Of a stretch of 64,000 nucleotides of DNA, positions 36,462 to 46,493 are shown one piece after another. A program made the position numbers and the translations under genes. Position 1 is the first letter of the stretch, and the number at the start of each line of letters is the position of its first letter. Origin of the DNA: Vibrio ostreicida (lineage in GTDB: Bacteria > Pseudomonadota > Gammaproteobacteria > Enterobacterales > Vibrionaceae); assembly GCF_013074385.2 (NCBI RefSeq), contig NZ_JABEYA020000004.1:1-64000 (forward strand), read 5' to 3'. A model generated the notes under the pieces. It had not been told where the DNA came from. It saw nothing but the letters and a program-made list of their open reading frames with translations, and did not search any database.

Positions 36462-37664
36462 TTAGTGTTTTGTGTTTAGACGTGTGCGCCACCACCAAAG
36501 TAGGGGGGTGACGGCGATGATGGCAGGGGCAAAAGCCACGAGCCGAGAAAAATCCAAGCTTAAGTCCTGTTGGGCCTCAACCAGTATGCCAGCGATGCCC
36601 CCGCCGACCCCGATAGCGAAATGTTGCAGTGCTCCCTGCAGGCTGATCAGCTTTTGTCTTGCTTGTGCAGGTAAACCGGTGATCAGCTCAGTGCTTAAAA
36701 TGAGCGATCGGACCGAGCTTGAGATCACAAACCCGACAAAGGCCGTTGCAGCAGTAAAGTTATTGTTTGTCGTAAAGCCGACCCATACCGAGGCACCCAT
36801 GACAATCGACAACAAGACCAGCAGCCTGCCAATCGCGTCAGCGTTAAGTTTGGCGCGGGCGTAGCCTTGTATCATCATAAAAGCACCACAACCGCCGAAG
36901 GTATAACAAAGGCTTAAGCCTTGATCAGACAACTTAAGGTTGAGTATTAACAAGACAGGGAACTGCGTTGACACAACAAAGGTGCCGAGAACGGCGGAAA
37001 ATATCAGTAAAGCTGCAAAATATACGAGTTTTAAGCCTCTCTTAGGGCGATTGAGGAGTTCAGAGTGCTCATGCTGTGGCGGGGATTGGAGAGGCACGGT
37101 TGAGCTGAAAAAATAGCCGGTAAGGACCAGAAAACCGCCTCCAAGCAATTGTAAACCCAAACGCCAGCTTTCAGTCGACGCGAAAACCAGCAGTGTGGGC
37201 ACGCCAACGGCGAGCGCTAATGGAAAGGCGCTCATAAGCAAAGCGGCGTTGCGTTTTTTATGTTTTTCGCTGCTCAGAAGTAGCAGATAGTTGATATTGA
37301 TGACTGCCAGAGCGCCAGCGAAAAAGCCCGTCATTACCCGAAGGCCGAGTAAGACATGGAAGTGTGTGACGAAGGCGCTCAGCAATGTCATGAGTGTGAG
37401 CCCAGCCAGCAACACCCTTAATAGTTGAGTTTCCCGCCCTAGGTTGCTGGAACCTTGAAAGAGCAAACATGAAGCAGCCGCCGAGATCGCATACGAGCTG
37501 GTCAGTAATGCGGTTTGCGAAGGCAGGGCCCCTAAATTTAGAGTAATCGCGGAGCTAAAAGGCACAATGACCAAAGCTTCGAGCGCGATGAGGAAATGGA
37601 GAGCAAAGCTCGCATAAACCCATTTGTGAGGGGGTGAGCGAAGAAAACCCAGTAAAGAGAGCAT
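36462..37664 (-). CDS. MFS transporter
   Basis: 400 residues with twelve predicted membrane helices in two six-helix halves separated by a polar loop near residue 200 (PLQSPPQHEHSELLNRPKRG). It is of the drug/metabolite exporter sort within the major facilitator superfamily. The divergently transcribed LysR gene begins 105 bp away, an arrangement typical of a regulator and its exporter target. An AT-rich palindrome TATAAATTTATA (37701-37712) lies between them. The substrate is unknown. Confidence 0.85.
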   Translation of the reverse strand: MLSLLGFLRSPPHKWVYASFALHFLIALEALVIVPFSSAITLNLGALPSQTALLTSSYAISAAASCLLFQGSSNLGRETQLLRVLLAGLTLMTLLSAFVTHFHVLLGLRVMTGFFAGALAVININYLLLLSSEKHKKRNAALLMSAFPLALAVGVPTLLVFASTESWRLGLQLLGGGFLVLTGYFFSSTVPLQSPPQHEHSELLNRPKRGLKLVYFAALLIFSAVLGTFVVSTQFPVLLILNLKLSDQGLSLCYTFGGCGAFMMIQGYARAKLNADAIGRLLVLLSIVMGASVWVGFTTNNNFTAATAFVGFVISSSVRSLILSTELITGLPAQARQKLISLQGALQHFAIGVGGGIAGILVEAQQDLSLDFSRLVAFAPAIIAVTPLLWWWRTRLNTKH

Positions 37665-37769
37665 AAATTAGTCCGTGATAGAAACGTGAAGTATTGATTG
37701 TATAAATTTATATTTGGCAATAAAGTGGCTAATTTTGATTTAATAAGCTCATAAAATGGGATAATAATT

Positions 37770-38666
37770 ATGGAGTCTAAAGATCAGCAGTGGCTGCTTA
37801 GCTTTCACCGAGTGTATGAACTTCATAGTTTCAAGCAGGCTGCTGAGCAATTGGGTCTGCCTGCATCGAACGTCAGTCGACATGTTGCACTGCTTGAAGA
37901 ACGCCTCAATGTTCGTTTACTGGAAAGAACCACTCGCCGTATGTCCCCCACACCAGCAGGGGAACACTTGTATCACTCAACGGTTCACTTATTATGCTCG
38001 CTAAATGAGGTGCTAGAAGAGGTACGTTTGGATGCGCAGTCAGTCACTGGACACCTTCGGGTATTAATGCCCGATATTCCTTTTTTGGGCGATGCCGCAG
38101 TACAATTTTGCACCGATCACCCTACGGTATCATTAAGTTGCGAAACCAGTTTAAGCCCAAAAGAGGCTCTTTGTGATGGGTTTGACCTTATCCTCGCTTT
38201 TGGACGTGGAAGGCTCATTGATAAGAGCTGGGTGGCGAGGGAAGTGGCTCGATGGCAAAGTGTGGTGGTGGGTTCACCTGATTTGATAGACAAAGTCGGC
38301 GCCCCCTATGCACTTGAGGATTTGAAGCAGACTCCTTGCATCAGTAGCCTGACGGCGCTGCAAGGGATGCCTTGGGTTTTTAAAGGCCACGATGCTCAAC
38401 CGATCAAACAGGCTGTGCGTTCAACCTTTAAAGTTAACAGTGGTTATATGGCCAAAAGTGCGGCGATTAACCACCTTGGGTTTGCGATTCTTCCCAAAGA
38501 AAGTTGTGAGCATGAGCTTCAACAAGGGCGATTAATTGAGCTGGAGTTGCAATCTCAGCCAGAGGATCTGGTGCTGTATGCGTTTTATACAGGAAGAAAG
38601 CATCAGGCGAAGAAAGTGACGGTTTTTATCGATTATTTACAAAAAGTTAAAACACAATCTGAGTAA
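37770..38666 (+). CDS. LysR-family regulator
   Basis: 298 residues with the winged helix-turn-helix at about 7-65 (FKQAAEQLGLPASNVSRHVA, then LLERTTRRMSPTPAG, the hallmark of the CrgA/AaeR-like branch) and a co-inducer domain. It is divergent from the MFS transporter gene, which it probably controls. Confidence 0.87.
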   Translation: MESKDQQWLLSFHRVYELHSFKQAAEQLGLPASNVSRHVALLEERLNVRLLERTTRRMSPTPAGEHLYHSTVHLLCSLNEVLEEVRLDAQSVTGHLRVLMPDIPFLGDAAVQFCTDHPTVSLSCETSLSPKEALCDGFDLILAFGRGRLIDKSWVAREVARWQSVVVGSPDLIDKVGAPYALEDLKQTPCISSLTALQGMPWVFKGHDAQPIKQAVRSTFKVNSGYMAKSAAINHLGFAILPKESCEHELQQGRLIELELQSQPEDLVLYAFYTGRKHQAKKVTVFIDYLQKVKTQSE

Positions 38667-38703
38667 GCGGGCAGTCAATCTCGTATTGAGATAAGAACAG
38701 AGA

Positions 38704-38812
38704 AGAACAACGAGAACAAAGAACAACGAGGACAGGCAGGGTAATTACTTGGCAGGGTAATTAGATTGGCCGGTAACAAGATTCAACCCAATGCTCTCAT
38801 CAGGTTGAATCT
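38704..38812. repeat. Short direct and inverted repeats
   Basis: Three repeat types lie together downstream of the LysR gene. agaacaacgag occurs at 38704-38714 and 38720-38730. ggcagggtaatta occurs at 38735-38747 and 38751-38763. A 10-bp inverted repeat AGATTCAACC (38779-38788)/GGTTGAATCT (38803-38812) lies between the convergent LysR and MFS genes and may help to end transcription, although it lacks a T-tract. Confidence 0.7.
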
Positions 38813-38825
38813 ATCCGTTTAGGTG

Positions 38826-40049
38826 TTAGAGCGGCGTGATATCATCAATGGCGGGTTGTGTGGCGCGGTATGCATAATAAGCCAAGGTCGTGGCAAGGAG
38901 CAATACGACGACAGAGGCCACAGCTTGAACCAAAGACTCAGGACGACCATCATAGAAATTACTCGCCAAATCAATTGCAACCGCGACGATAATCAACCTA
39001 ATTGCTGTGACAAGTGAAGCCGCCACGCCGGTAAGGTCGGGAAATACTTGCATCGATTTTGAGAAAAACAATCCGATAGAGAGCCCTGCACCCACTGAAA
39101 ACAGGCACATGATTCCCGTCAACCAGAGTGGTGAAGACAAGGCGGTTTCAGGGACCAGAAAAAACAAGGCAGTCGCCATGAAGACAACCCCTAGCCCGAT
39201 ATTCTTCAGCTTGTCCATCCCAATCATGTCGATCAATCGTCCGTTGTTTAGGCTAACCACAACAAAGGTGCCGAGTGTCGCTATCTGATAGTATGGAAAG
39301 TGCTCTTTCTCTACGTGCAATTGCTCAACATACAGTAGAGACATACTCGAAACATAGACCATGTAAGCAGCTAGGATGAGGCTCGTGACCAGTGTGTTGT
39401 ACCAAAATGTTGCAGAACACATTACGGTCGTGTACTCAGACATCACTCTTTTGCCTGCGAACCTTTTTCTGCGAGCTGGCGGCAGCGATTCAGGCAGAAA
39501 GATCCCGCACGTGAATGCAGACATTGCTACAAGAGCGGCAATAAAAATAAAGTTAGCCTGATAGCCCATTTTTATATTGATCCACCCGCCAATAAGCGGT
39601 GCAAAAGCCATCAAGCTGACCACTAAGGTGTTGAGATCGGCAACGAGTTTGGCAGCGGCTTCTTCTTCAAACAAGTCAAATACCATGGCTGCACCGATGA
39701 TCATACAAGCGGAGCTCCCAAAGCCTTGTACTAACCGAAACGCCAGCAGCTGTTCAATCGTACCCGCTAGGGTGCACCCTAAGCTTGATATCAGAAACAG
39801 GGTGAAACCAAACATTAATACCGGTTTGCGGCCAAAATGATCCGACATTGGTCCATATAATAAGGAACCGATACAAATGCCGATGAAATTAAAGCTAAGT
39901 ATGCGCTGCACCATGACCGCATTAGTGTCCATATCATTTAAGATATCTGGGAAGGTGGGGAGATAGATATCCGTCTCGACTGCTGCTGCAACGAAAACAA
40001 ATATCATCAGAAAGCGAAACCACTTTCCATGATGAGAAATGGGAAACAT
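38826..40049 (-). CDS. Bcr/CflA-type MFS drug exporter
   Basis: 407 residues with twelve membrane helices. It carries the drug:H+ antiporter motif A region GPMSDHFGRKPVLMFG after helix 2 and an early TDIYLPTFPDI in helix 1, both typical of the Bcr/CflA (DHA1) group. It exports drugs or metabolites with proton exchange. It stands alone, with 339 bp upstream to the chemoreceptor gene. Confidence 0.88.
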   Translation of the reverse strand: MFPISHHGKWFRFLMIFVFVAAAVETDIYLPTFPDILNDMDTNAVMVQRILSFNFIGICIGSLLYGPMSDHFGRKPVLMFGFTLFLISSLGCTLAGTIEQLLAFRLVQGFGSSACMIIGAAMVFDLFEEEAAAKLVADLNTLVVSLMAFAPLIGGWINIKMGYQANFIFIAALVAMSAFTCGIFLPESLPPARRKRFAGKRVMSEYTTVMCSATFWYNTLVTSLILAAYMVYVSSMSLLYVEQLHVEKEHFPYYQIATLGTFVVVSLNNGRLIDMIGMDKLKNIGLGVVFMATALFFLVPETALSSPLWLTGIMCLFSVGAGLSIGLFFSKSMQVFPDLTGVAASLVTAIRLIIVAVAIDLASNFYDGRPESLVQAVASVVVLLLATTLAYYAYRATQPAIDDITPL

Positions 40050-40388
40050 CGTTAATCCATATTTTATAATTATATAGTCGAGGCTTAACCGTTTTAATCA
40101 TTATAACGGCGTATCCAAGAGAATAGGTTGGGGTTGTCTACGAGGAACATTGCGGGTAGAGAGGCGTCACACGCAATCAGATGACATTCCTGTCACTTAG
40201 TTGTGAATAAGTGCGGTGTAAATGTAACACTTTTTCATCGTTTGACAAGTATATTGAGCAACAATGGGCATATTTAATGTTCAGAGCAATGCCCATGCAG
40301 ACAATAATGTCAGTCAACATGAGCACAAAGGGAGCGTCTTTGATGTTGCCAAAAAGCGTGGTGTCACCTGAGAGCGTCTGTGAAGAGA
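40050..40388. other. Intergenic region, chemoreceptor to MFS
   Basis: 339 bp between the 3' end of the chemoreceptor gene and the start of the MFS gene on the same strand. No gene, clear terminator or operator was seen. Confidence 0.4.
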
Positions 40389-42704
40389 CTACTCTACTCT
40401 GAATTTATTCACCAGCTCCTGCAGGCTGTCAGACACTTGGGCAAGGCCCATGGCCGCATTATCAATTTCCTCTGACGCTTCTTTCAGGTTGGAGGAGGCC
40501 CCTTTCACTCTAGACACACTGTCGTTAATCCCGTTAGAGCTGGCTTTTTGTTCCTCCGTCGCGGCTGAGACTGTTGCATTTATGGTTGATAATTCTTCAA
40601 CACTGACACTGAGATCCTTGAGGTTGTTGCTCACCTCGTTGACTAAATTGATGCCCTCCTGAGCAGAGACGTTGCTGCTTTGCATTGAATTGACCGTAGA
40701 ATCCGTTACGTTCGTTAACTTTAAAATGTTGTTTTGAATGTCCACTGTACTGTTCTGAGTTTTCGTGGCCAGTTGTCTGACTTCATCAGCCACTACAGCA
40801 AATCCTCGTCCGGTTTCACCTGCTCGTGCAGCCTCAATCGCCGCATTGAGTGCCAGCAAGTTGGTCTGCTCTGCGATTCCGGTAATAATCTTAAGAATAT
40901 GATTGATACTCTCGACTTCATGTTGCAGCTCACCGAGCTTGTCCGCCGCCATTTTTACCTCAGCCCCCATTTTTTCTACATGCTCGGCGGCTTGGGCGGC
41001 TTGATCCGCATTCTTTACCGCGACTTCACGGCATCGGTAGGTATATTCGGATGCAGAGGCACTGCTTTCTGAGACCTCTTGTAATGCTTGGTTGAATTGA
41101 CTCATTGACTCTGTGACATCGGTAACTTGCTGGGCTTGATCTTCTGCAGATTTGTATGAGCCTTCGGTGATCTTACTGAGCTTTTTGGTCGAATACGTGA
41201 TCATATCAGTACTGGCTTTGACCGAATCAATAATAATTCTGATTTTTTCAATAAACGTGTTGAAATTTTTGGCCACGGAATCAAATTCAGAAATACTCGA
41301 CCTTTGGAGGCTCGTATTCAAGTTGGCGTCGCCTGAATTCAGTGCAATAAATTGGCGCTCTAGGGCTGCCAATGGTTTAAGTAAATAACTGATAATAAGA
41401 ACAGAAATCAGCCCAAAGAGACACACCATAATGAGCGTTGTGATACCTCCTGAGTAAACAATATAATCACCCAGTCTTTCTTTAGGCGCAAAAGCTTCCG
41501 CTTCATCAATCTCTGAGAGGATCGCCCACCTTTGTCCCGCGAGTTCTACTGGACCATAGGCAGAGAGAACGGGGATACCGCGATAATCTTCAAAAATATC
41601 AAAGCCATTGGTACCGCTTAATGCGCTCTGTACGCCAGACGTATTGACGGGCTGCAAGGCAATACTGGTGTCTTTTAGCTCAATGTCCTTTGCCTCGGAG
41701 AGGCCATTGTTGCTTAACGCTTCTAAATACCCAGCTTTATCTTCAATAAAAAACCGGCTTTCATTGCGTAACGTTTTATCTGAGCCCACCAAGTAAATCT
41801 CACCGGATTCACCAAAGCCATGTTCTTTCCAGAGGCCGTTCTGCGTCATCAATTTGTTCAGTTCATCAATTGGCATCTGAAAAATCAAAACACCGTGCAA
41901 CTGTCCTTGGCGAAAGATTGGCGTAGACATAAAGCTAGCAGGAGCATTATAGGAAGGTAAGTAAGGGGCAAAATCCGTCAAAGAAACCTCGCCTTTTTGA
42001 AGCGACAGCGCGTTTTTGAACGCGATCCCTATCCCCGTGTTTGCGTAGGGGCCTTGAGTCAGGCTAGTCGCAAAGTCCAGCTCTTTAAAGACACTGTAGA
42101 CAATGTAACCATTCTTAGGTTCTACCAGAAATATATCATAGTAACCAAAGGTTTGAAGGAAGGATCGAAACGTATCATGGTAGCGCTGATGATCTTGATC
42201 GTACTGAGTGCCGTTATTGAGGCTCGCAAGCTTATCTTTGTTACCCAAAGGGTTAGGGTTGCTGGCGATAAAGTCATACTGCATTTTGAATGAGATAGCA
42301 GGCAGAGAGGATAACATTTGCGATGTGTCGGCGGTATCCTGATTCGACTGGCTATATTGCTTCGCAAATTGCTGCGTATAGTAATTCTCGACTTTATTTT
42401 GATAACCTTCTGCCACAGGCTGCTGCGTTTCATAATTTAAAAAAGAGCGGTTAAAGTCACTCATTGCTTCTTTTGTTGCGACATTGTTTGCCAGAGCGGT
42501 AATCTGATTCTCAATCACCGAAAAATAGTTTTCTACCTCTGCACGCACCAATTCTTTGGATGTGGTCAGCCTCTCGCGTGACTGCTGTAACAGCACGGTT
42601 CTCATTTCTTCAGTCGACAGGTATGTATTGATGCTGGTACTGGCAACGAGCGAAAGAACTATTGACGCTAAAATAGCGATGATAATCCTGAACTTTAATG
42701 ACAT
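40389..42704 (-). CDS. Methyl-accepting chemotaxis protein
   Basis: 771 residues. A membrane helix near the N terminus (about 8-28) is followed by a large periplasmic sensor of about 380 residues, probably a double Cache domain given its length and the PAS-like [15 protein letters not shown] motif. A second helix (about 415-440) leads to HAMP and a methyl-accepting signalling domain with the invariant hairpin [22 protein letters not shown] and [12 protein letters not shown]. No C-terminal CheR-tethering pentapeptide is visible. It follows the CoA-transferase operon by about 300 bp with its own GGAGG ribosome site. The ligand is unknown. Confidence 0.92.
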   Translation of the reverse strand: MSLKFRIIIAILASIVLSLVASTSINTYLSTEEMRTVLLQQSRERLTTSKELVRAEVENYFSVIENQITALANNVATKEAMSDFNRSFLNYETQQPVAEGYQNKVENYYTQQFAKQYSQSNQDTADTSQMLSSLPAISFKMQYDFIASNPNPLGNKDKLASLNNGTQYDQDHQRYHDTFRSFLQTFGYYDIFLVEPKNGYIVYSVFKELDFATSLTQGPYANTGIGIAFKNALSLQKGEVSLTDFAPYLPSYNAPASFMSTPIFRQGQLHGVLIFQMPIDELNKLMTQNGLWKEHGFGESGEIYLVGSDKTLRNESRFFIEDKAGYLEALSNNGLSEAKDIELKDTSIALQPVNTSGVQSALSGTNGFDIFEDYRGIPVLSAYGPVELAGQRWAILSEIDEAEAFAPKERLGDYIVYSGGITTLIMVCLFGLISVLIISYLLKPLAALERQFIALNSGDANLNTSLQRSSISEFDSVAKNFNTFIEKIRIIIDSVKASTDMITYSTKKLSKITEGSYKSAEDQAQQVTDVTESMSQFNQALQEVSESSASASEYTYRCREVAVKNADQAAQAAEHVEKMGAEVKMAADKLGELQHEVESINHILKIITGIAEQTNLLALNAAIEAARAGETGRGFAVVADEVRQLATKTQNSTVDIQNNILKLTNVTDSTVNSMQSSNVSAQEGINLVNEVSNNLKDLSVSVEELSTINATVSAATEEQKASSNGINDSVSRVKGASSNLKEASEEIDNAAMGLAQVSDSLQELVNKFRVE

Positions 42705-43000
42705 GCTGATCCTCCATTTGCTTCGGTGAGAGCAATATTGTTATGTCCCTTTAAAACAATGAAATAGTAGAACTATATGCATGCGTTTGCTTTTTTGTCA
42801 GGTACAAATAGTCAGAATTAGTGACCTAGATACGGTATAAATGAAAAATGACGTCTATTGATGGATGGGTCAACAACAATGAAAGGCCCAACCTTGATCC
42901 GATGAGGAGGTTAACCATCAGTGCACGTCGGATGTTCTCTAGGAAAAAATCCTACGCTCACTGAGGCTATGATGCTTTTTTGAAAAAGGTTTTGGAGTTT

Positions 43001-44245
43001 CTAACCGCAAAGAAACATCACATCTTGTTTGGGATTATTGGCATAACTGACCTCAGGAAGGGACTCAGAAATAGGTTTTTCTCGATGGCAAAACGTCAGT
43101 TTATCAATGGACTGACTGATGTCGATAAAACCACCCACACCAAAGAATTTATCGCCTAATTCAGCCACATGAATATTTCTGTTTTGGTCAATGTCACCCG
43201 CTCCGAGAATCGCGTGGTCAATATCACCAGACCATATTTTTGTAAAAATCTGATTTTGAGAAAGGTGTTTTTTCCCATTGTAGCAATATCCAAACCCTTC
43301 GCCATCGTAGAGGATATCTCCAAGCATCCCAGATTCAATGTAAGTGGAAAAGGGCCGTCGGTTAGGTGTGTTGCGAATGATATTAACAGCGGGAACAGGC
43401 AGGCCAATACCGACAATCACTTTTTCATCTAAGGTAATACGTTCAGAGAGTTGTTCAGCAAGCCTCGAGGCGACTTCACAACGTCGAGAAAGATTATCTG
43501 GATTGAGGTGATAACGATGTGGCAAAAACGTGACCTTGTGTAAAGCAGAAGGTGCAATAAACACCTCGTCAAAGAGTGATGCGTCACAAACCAATTGAGG
43601 TTGCTGAACAATGCGATCGGGGATCTGAATAGCAATTTTTGCTCCTCTGGCTTTTGCCGCTTTTAGACAAACGTCTAAATCGAGGTCGATCGGGTCATTT
43701 TCCAACACAATCATCCCATTTTTTGTTCTGCCACTGCCTCTCATCAGTAGTAAATCACTATTGGGTATGGTGTACCCTATCTTGTTTTCAACTCGCCGAC
43801 TGACTGTCAGTTTAGGGCAGTGATCTCTGTTGGCCAATGTCCCTTTATGTACAGGGTCAATAAACGTGCCGATACCGATGTGACTCGTGACGGTTCTCTC
43901 TTCGGTACTTAAGAGTAAGCTGGCGATTCCCTGTGGGATATTATGGACTTCAATTTGATTCTGTTTTAGTGGGGCATTGATATGGTCTACAGTCCCAAAA
44001 AAGCCGCCAATCACCCAATCGACATGATGGCCGCACAGTAGTGTATTGAAGCCAGCGTGCCACCCGTTGCCTGGCAAAGAGGATCCGATGAAGCCATATC
44101 TCTCACTATATCGACCATTCCAACTGGCTTGAGCTAACAAGTTAATGAGATATTCGGGAGAAATCGCACTGCCAAAGGCGAGGATATCGACAACATCCAC
44201 GCCTTTCAGTAGGTGGCGAAAACGCATGACATCATTCTCACGCAT
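43001..44245 (-). CDS. Fused family I CoA-transferase-like protein
   Basis: 414 residues that combine both halves of a family I CoA transferase. The second half shows IESGMLGD, where the catalytic Glu of the ExG motif lies, and then DIDHAILGAGDIDQNRNIHVAELGDKFFGVGGFIDI, parallel to the beta-subunit LGA.QVD..GN...GMGGAMDL. The first half is more divergent. It may move CoA between carboxylic acids, or act on an acyl intermediate of the operon's pathway. It overlaps the FAD protein gene by 8 bp and is the last gene of the three-gene operon. Confidence 0.7.
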   Translation of the reverse strand: MRENDVMRFRHLLKGVDVVDILAFGSAISPEYLINLLAQASWNGRYSERYGFIGSSLPGNGWHAGFNTLLCGHHVDWVIGGFFGTVDHINAPLKQNQIEVHNIPQGIASLLLSTEERTVTSHIGIGTFIDPVHKGTLANRDHCPKLTVSRRVENKIGYTIPNSDLLLMRGSGRTKNGMIVLENDPIDLDLDVCLKAAKARGAKIAIQIPDRIVQQPQLVCDASLFDEVFIAPSALHKVTFLPHRYHLNPDNLSRRCEVASRLAEQLSERITLDEKVIVGIGLPVPAVNIIRNTPNRRPFSTYIESGMLGDILYDGEGFGYCYNGKKHLSQNQIFTKIWSGDIDHAILGAGDIDQNRNIHVAELGDKFFGVGGFIDISQSIDKLTFCHREKPISESLPEVSYANNPKQDVMFLCG

Positions 44246-45506
44246 AAGTTCTTCGCTCCTGCTTGTTGGTTAGAGATTGGACAATGACCTCAGCGTCCCG
44301 CACCGTGAGAGAGGTGGCCTCGGTAAAATAGCGGCTACCGTTGGTTAATGGGCCGAGACAAAAGATCGAGCGATGATCTTTCACTTGGCAGGTATGGTCG
44401 ACATCGACACCAAAAATTGAGTGTCGGGGTAAACGGCTTTTTTCGACAAAATCGAGACGACTGGATTGGTTAAATCCTAAGACCTCGTGGCTTTTTGATG
44501 ATTGAGGGTCATAGGCCCCCTTTTCAATGGTTAGCTGTTTGTCGTTGATCAGGGTGGCGAGCTTTTTGGCATTTTTTAATGGAAACATCGCTCGTGTTTC
44601 GATAAACGATGAACGCTTTTCGAAAAACCGACGCTTATCCTGATGAGAAAGCTGTTGATAAACCTGTAAGTAATTGGAGGTACCGTTATAAAGCTTCCTT
44701 TGCCATTCAGGAAGGGTCGACTCACAATACTGAATTTCATCCGTTAGGCTAAAGTTAGGATCATAAACAATGCCTTTTTCAGTTTCATTGTTTAAACAGT
44801 GATGGAAGCGATTCAATACCCCTTCATACGTAATTTCGCTATCCTGTAATCCATCAAATATAGAATCGCCATCACTTTTAAATTGGCTTCTAACTCTTGG
44901 GAATCGGCCTGAAAGTGAACGGCAATTTAATTTGAAGTTTGGATTAGTTTTATGTGCGAATAAAATAATATCAATAGAGCTTAACCCAGAGCCATACAAG
45001 GTGATAGGTTGACTTGAATCACAGTTTTTTATTTTTTCAAATAAAGATTCATTTAATAAGTCACTGCCAAATCCGATACTGATCACAGAGGCATCAACAC
45101 AATATTCTCGATCATTGGAAATGACATTGCCATTACTGTTAATATAGTCAGCACGTGGTAAATTTTCACAATTAACACCTTGTTGATATAAGGTGTCTAA
45201 AATCCTTTCTTTGACAGATTGTAAATACTTACCATATAAATCACGTGGGATGTAATCATCATCTTCATAGTGTTTGTTCTTATTGTCCAACCACTGATTA
45301 ATGGGCAGGACATCATTAAACTGAGTTAATGAGTCCAGTCGGGTATTCATAATAAAAATGTCTGGTGCGGCTTTGTAAGCATAACCGACTTGTTCATGGT
45401 CTTCTGAAAACAGGTATATGGTTTGAATGGTATGATCATGCTGAGTTATCTGGTTTAGTGTGGCAATACAACCTGCTCCACCACCAACAATTCCAAGTGT
45501 ATTCAT
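44238..45506 (-). CDS. FAD/NAD(P)-binding protein
   Basis: 422 residues with an N-terminal dinucleotide-binding motif GIVGGGAGCIATL and an internal LYGSGLSSIDIILFA second nucleotide site, the two-Rossmann layout of the FAD-NAD(P)-binding (NAD_binding_9-like) family related to N-hydroxylating monooxygenases. The C-terminal GPLTNGSRYFTEA is typical of such flavoproteins. It probably oxidises or reduces an intermediate of the operon's pathway. It lies 17 bp after the PLP enzyme gene and overlaps the CoA-transferase gene. Codon use is AT-rich compared with neighbours, suggesting transfer. Confidence 0.7.
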   Translation of the reverse strand: MNTLGIVGGGAGCIATLNQITQHDHTIQTIYLFSEDHEQVGYAYKAAPDIFIMNTRLDSLTQFNDVLPINQWLDNKNKHYEDDDYIPRDLYGKYLQSVKERILDTLYQQGVNCENLPRADYINSNGNVISNDREYCVDASVISIGFGSDLLNESLFEKIKNCDSSQPITLYGSGLSSIDIILFAHKTNPNFKLNCRSLSGRFPRVRSQFKSDGDSIFDGLQDSEITYEGVLNRFHHCLNNETEKGIVYDPNFSLTDEIQYCESTLPEWQRKLYNGTSNYLQVYQQLSHQDKRRFFEKRSSFIETRAMFPLKNAKKLATLINDKQLTIEKGAYDPQSSKSHEVLGFNQSSRLDFVEKSRLPRHSIFGVDVDHTCQVKDHRSIFCLGPLTNGSRYFTEATSLTVRDAEVIVQSLTNKQERRTYA

Positions 45507-45523
45507 GAAATAATCCTTACCCG

Positions 45524-46435
45524 CTACAGACCGGCTGAGAAGTAGCGTTCTGATTGGCTAGCAGCAACCGTTAATATGGTCTTTCCTTCATTTTCCTTTT
45601 TCTTGGCCAGTTCGATGGCGCAAGTTAACGAAGCCCCGGAGGAAATACCGATTAAGAGCCCTTCATTTTTAATAATATCGCGCGTTGTTGTGAAGGCGCG
45701 CTCTTCATCGACCACGTAGATTTTATCAATCACTTCTGTGTCGACTGTGTTGGCAATAATGCCAGGGCCGATGCCCAGAATACCGTGGTTTGAATTGACC
45801 GACTCAAGAGGCGTTATGCCACTTAAAACAGCAGCCTGACTGGGTTCTATTGCGATGACTTGTGTGTTGGGATTGTGTTGCTTTAATGTGTTGCCTATTC
45901 CGTTACAATGTCCGCCCGTACCAATACCTGCGATGAAGATATCGGGCGTGCCAGAGAAGAAATCAATAATTTCTCTGCCCGTTTGCTGATGAGCTTGCGG
46001 GTTGGCTGGGTTGTTGCCTTGATCAACGAGGAAATGGCCAGTTTGCTGAGCGATTTGTTGTGCTTTTTTGACCGCACCCGCGTAATTTAACTCTCTTTCC
46101 GTGAGAACGATTTGTGCTCCGAGCATTGTCAGTAGTTTTTTACGCTCTTCAGAAACATATTCAGGCATGACGATAATGAGTTTAATCCCCATTGAGGCAC
46201 AAATACCCGCCAATGAAATGCCAGTATTGCCTGTTGTGGCTTCCACCAATATGGTATTTTTCGTTATGTCACCTGATTTTATTGCTGACTCCAGCATTGA
46301 TTTAGCCGCTCGGTCTTTTATTGAGCCCCAAGGGTTTAAAAACTCCATTTTGACATAAATATCACAAAATAAATCATTTGAGGTATTTTCTAGTTTAATT
46401 ATCGGCGTGTTTCCAACGGTGTCTTTTAATATCAT
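45524..46435 (-). CDS. Cysteine-synthase-like PLP enzyme
   Basis: 303 residues of the fold-type II beta-family (CysK/CysM/cystathionine beta-synthase group). The PLP lysine lies in NPWGSIKDRA (Lys40), the substrate loop is EATTGNTGISLAG and the phosphate-binding turn is GTGGHCNGIG. It catalyses replacement at C-beta of serine-type substrates. In a metabolite operon the product may be an unusual amino acid such as 2,3-diaminopropionate or a thioether rather than cysteine. The ATG at 46435 is preferred over a TTG two codons upstream. First gene of its operon, divergent from an AraC regulator 59 bp away. Confidence 0.85.
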   Translation of the reverse strand: MILKDTVGNTPIIKLENTSNDLFCDIYVKMEFLNPWGSIKDRAAKSMLESAIKSGDITKNTILVEATTGNTGISLAGICASMGIKLIIVMPEYVSEERKKLLTMLGAQIVLTERELNYAGAVKKAQQIAQQTGHFLVDQGNNPANPQAHQQTGREIIDFFSGTPDIFIAGIGTGGHCNGIGNTLKQHNPNTQVIAIEPSQAAVLSGITPLESVNSNHGILGIGPGIIANTVDTEVIDKIYVVDEERAFTTTRDIIKNEGLLIGISSGASLTCAIELAKKKENEGKTILTVAASQSERYFSAGL

Positions 46436-46493
46436 TATCAATTCTCACTGACTGTTAGTTTTATAAAACAGACTGTAGTTTATTCTATTTATT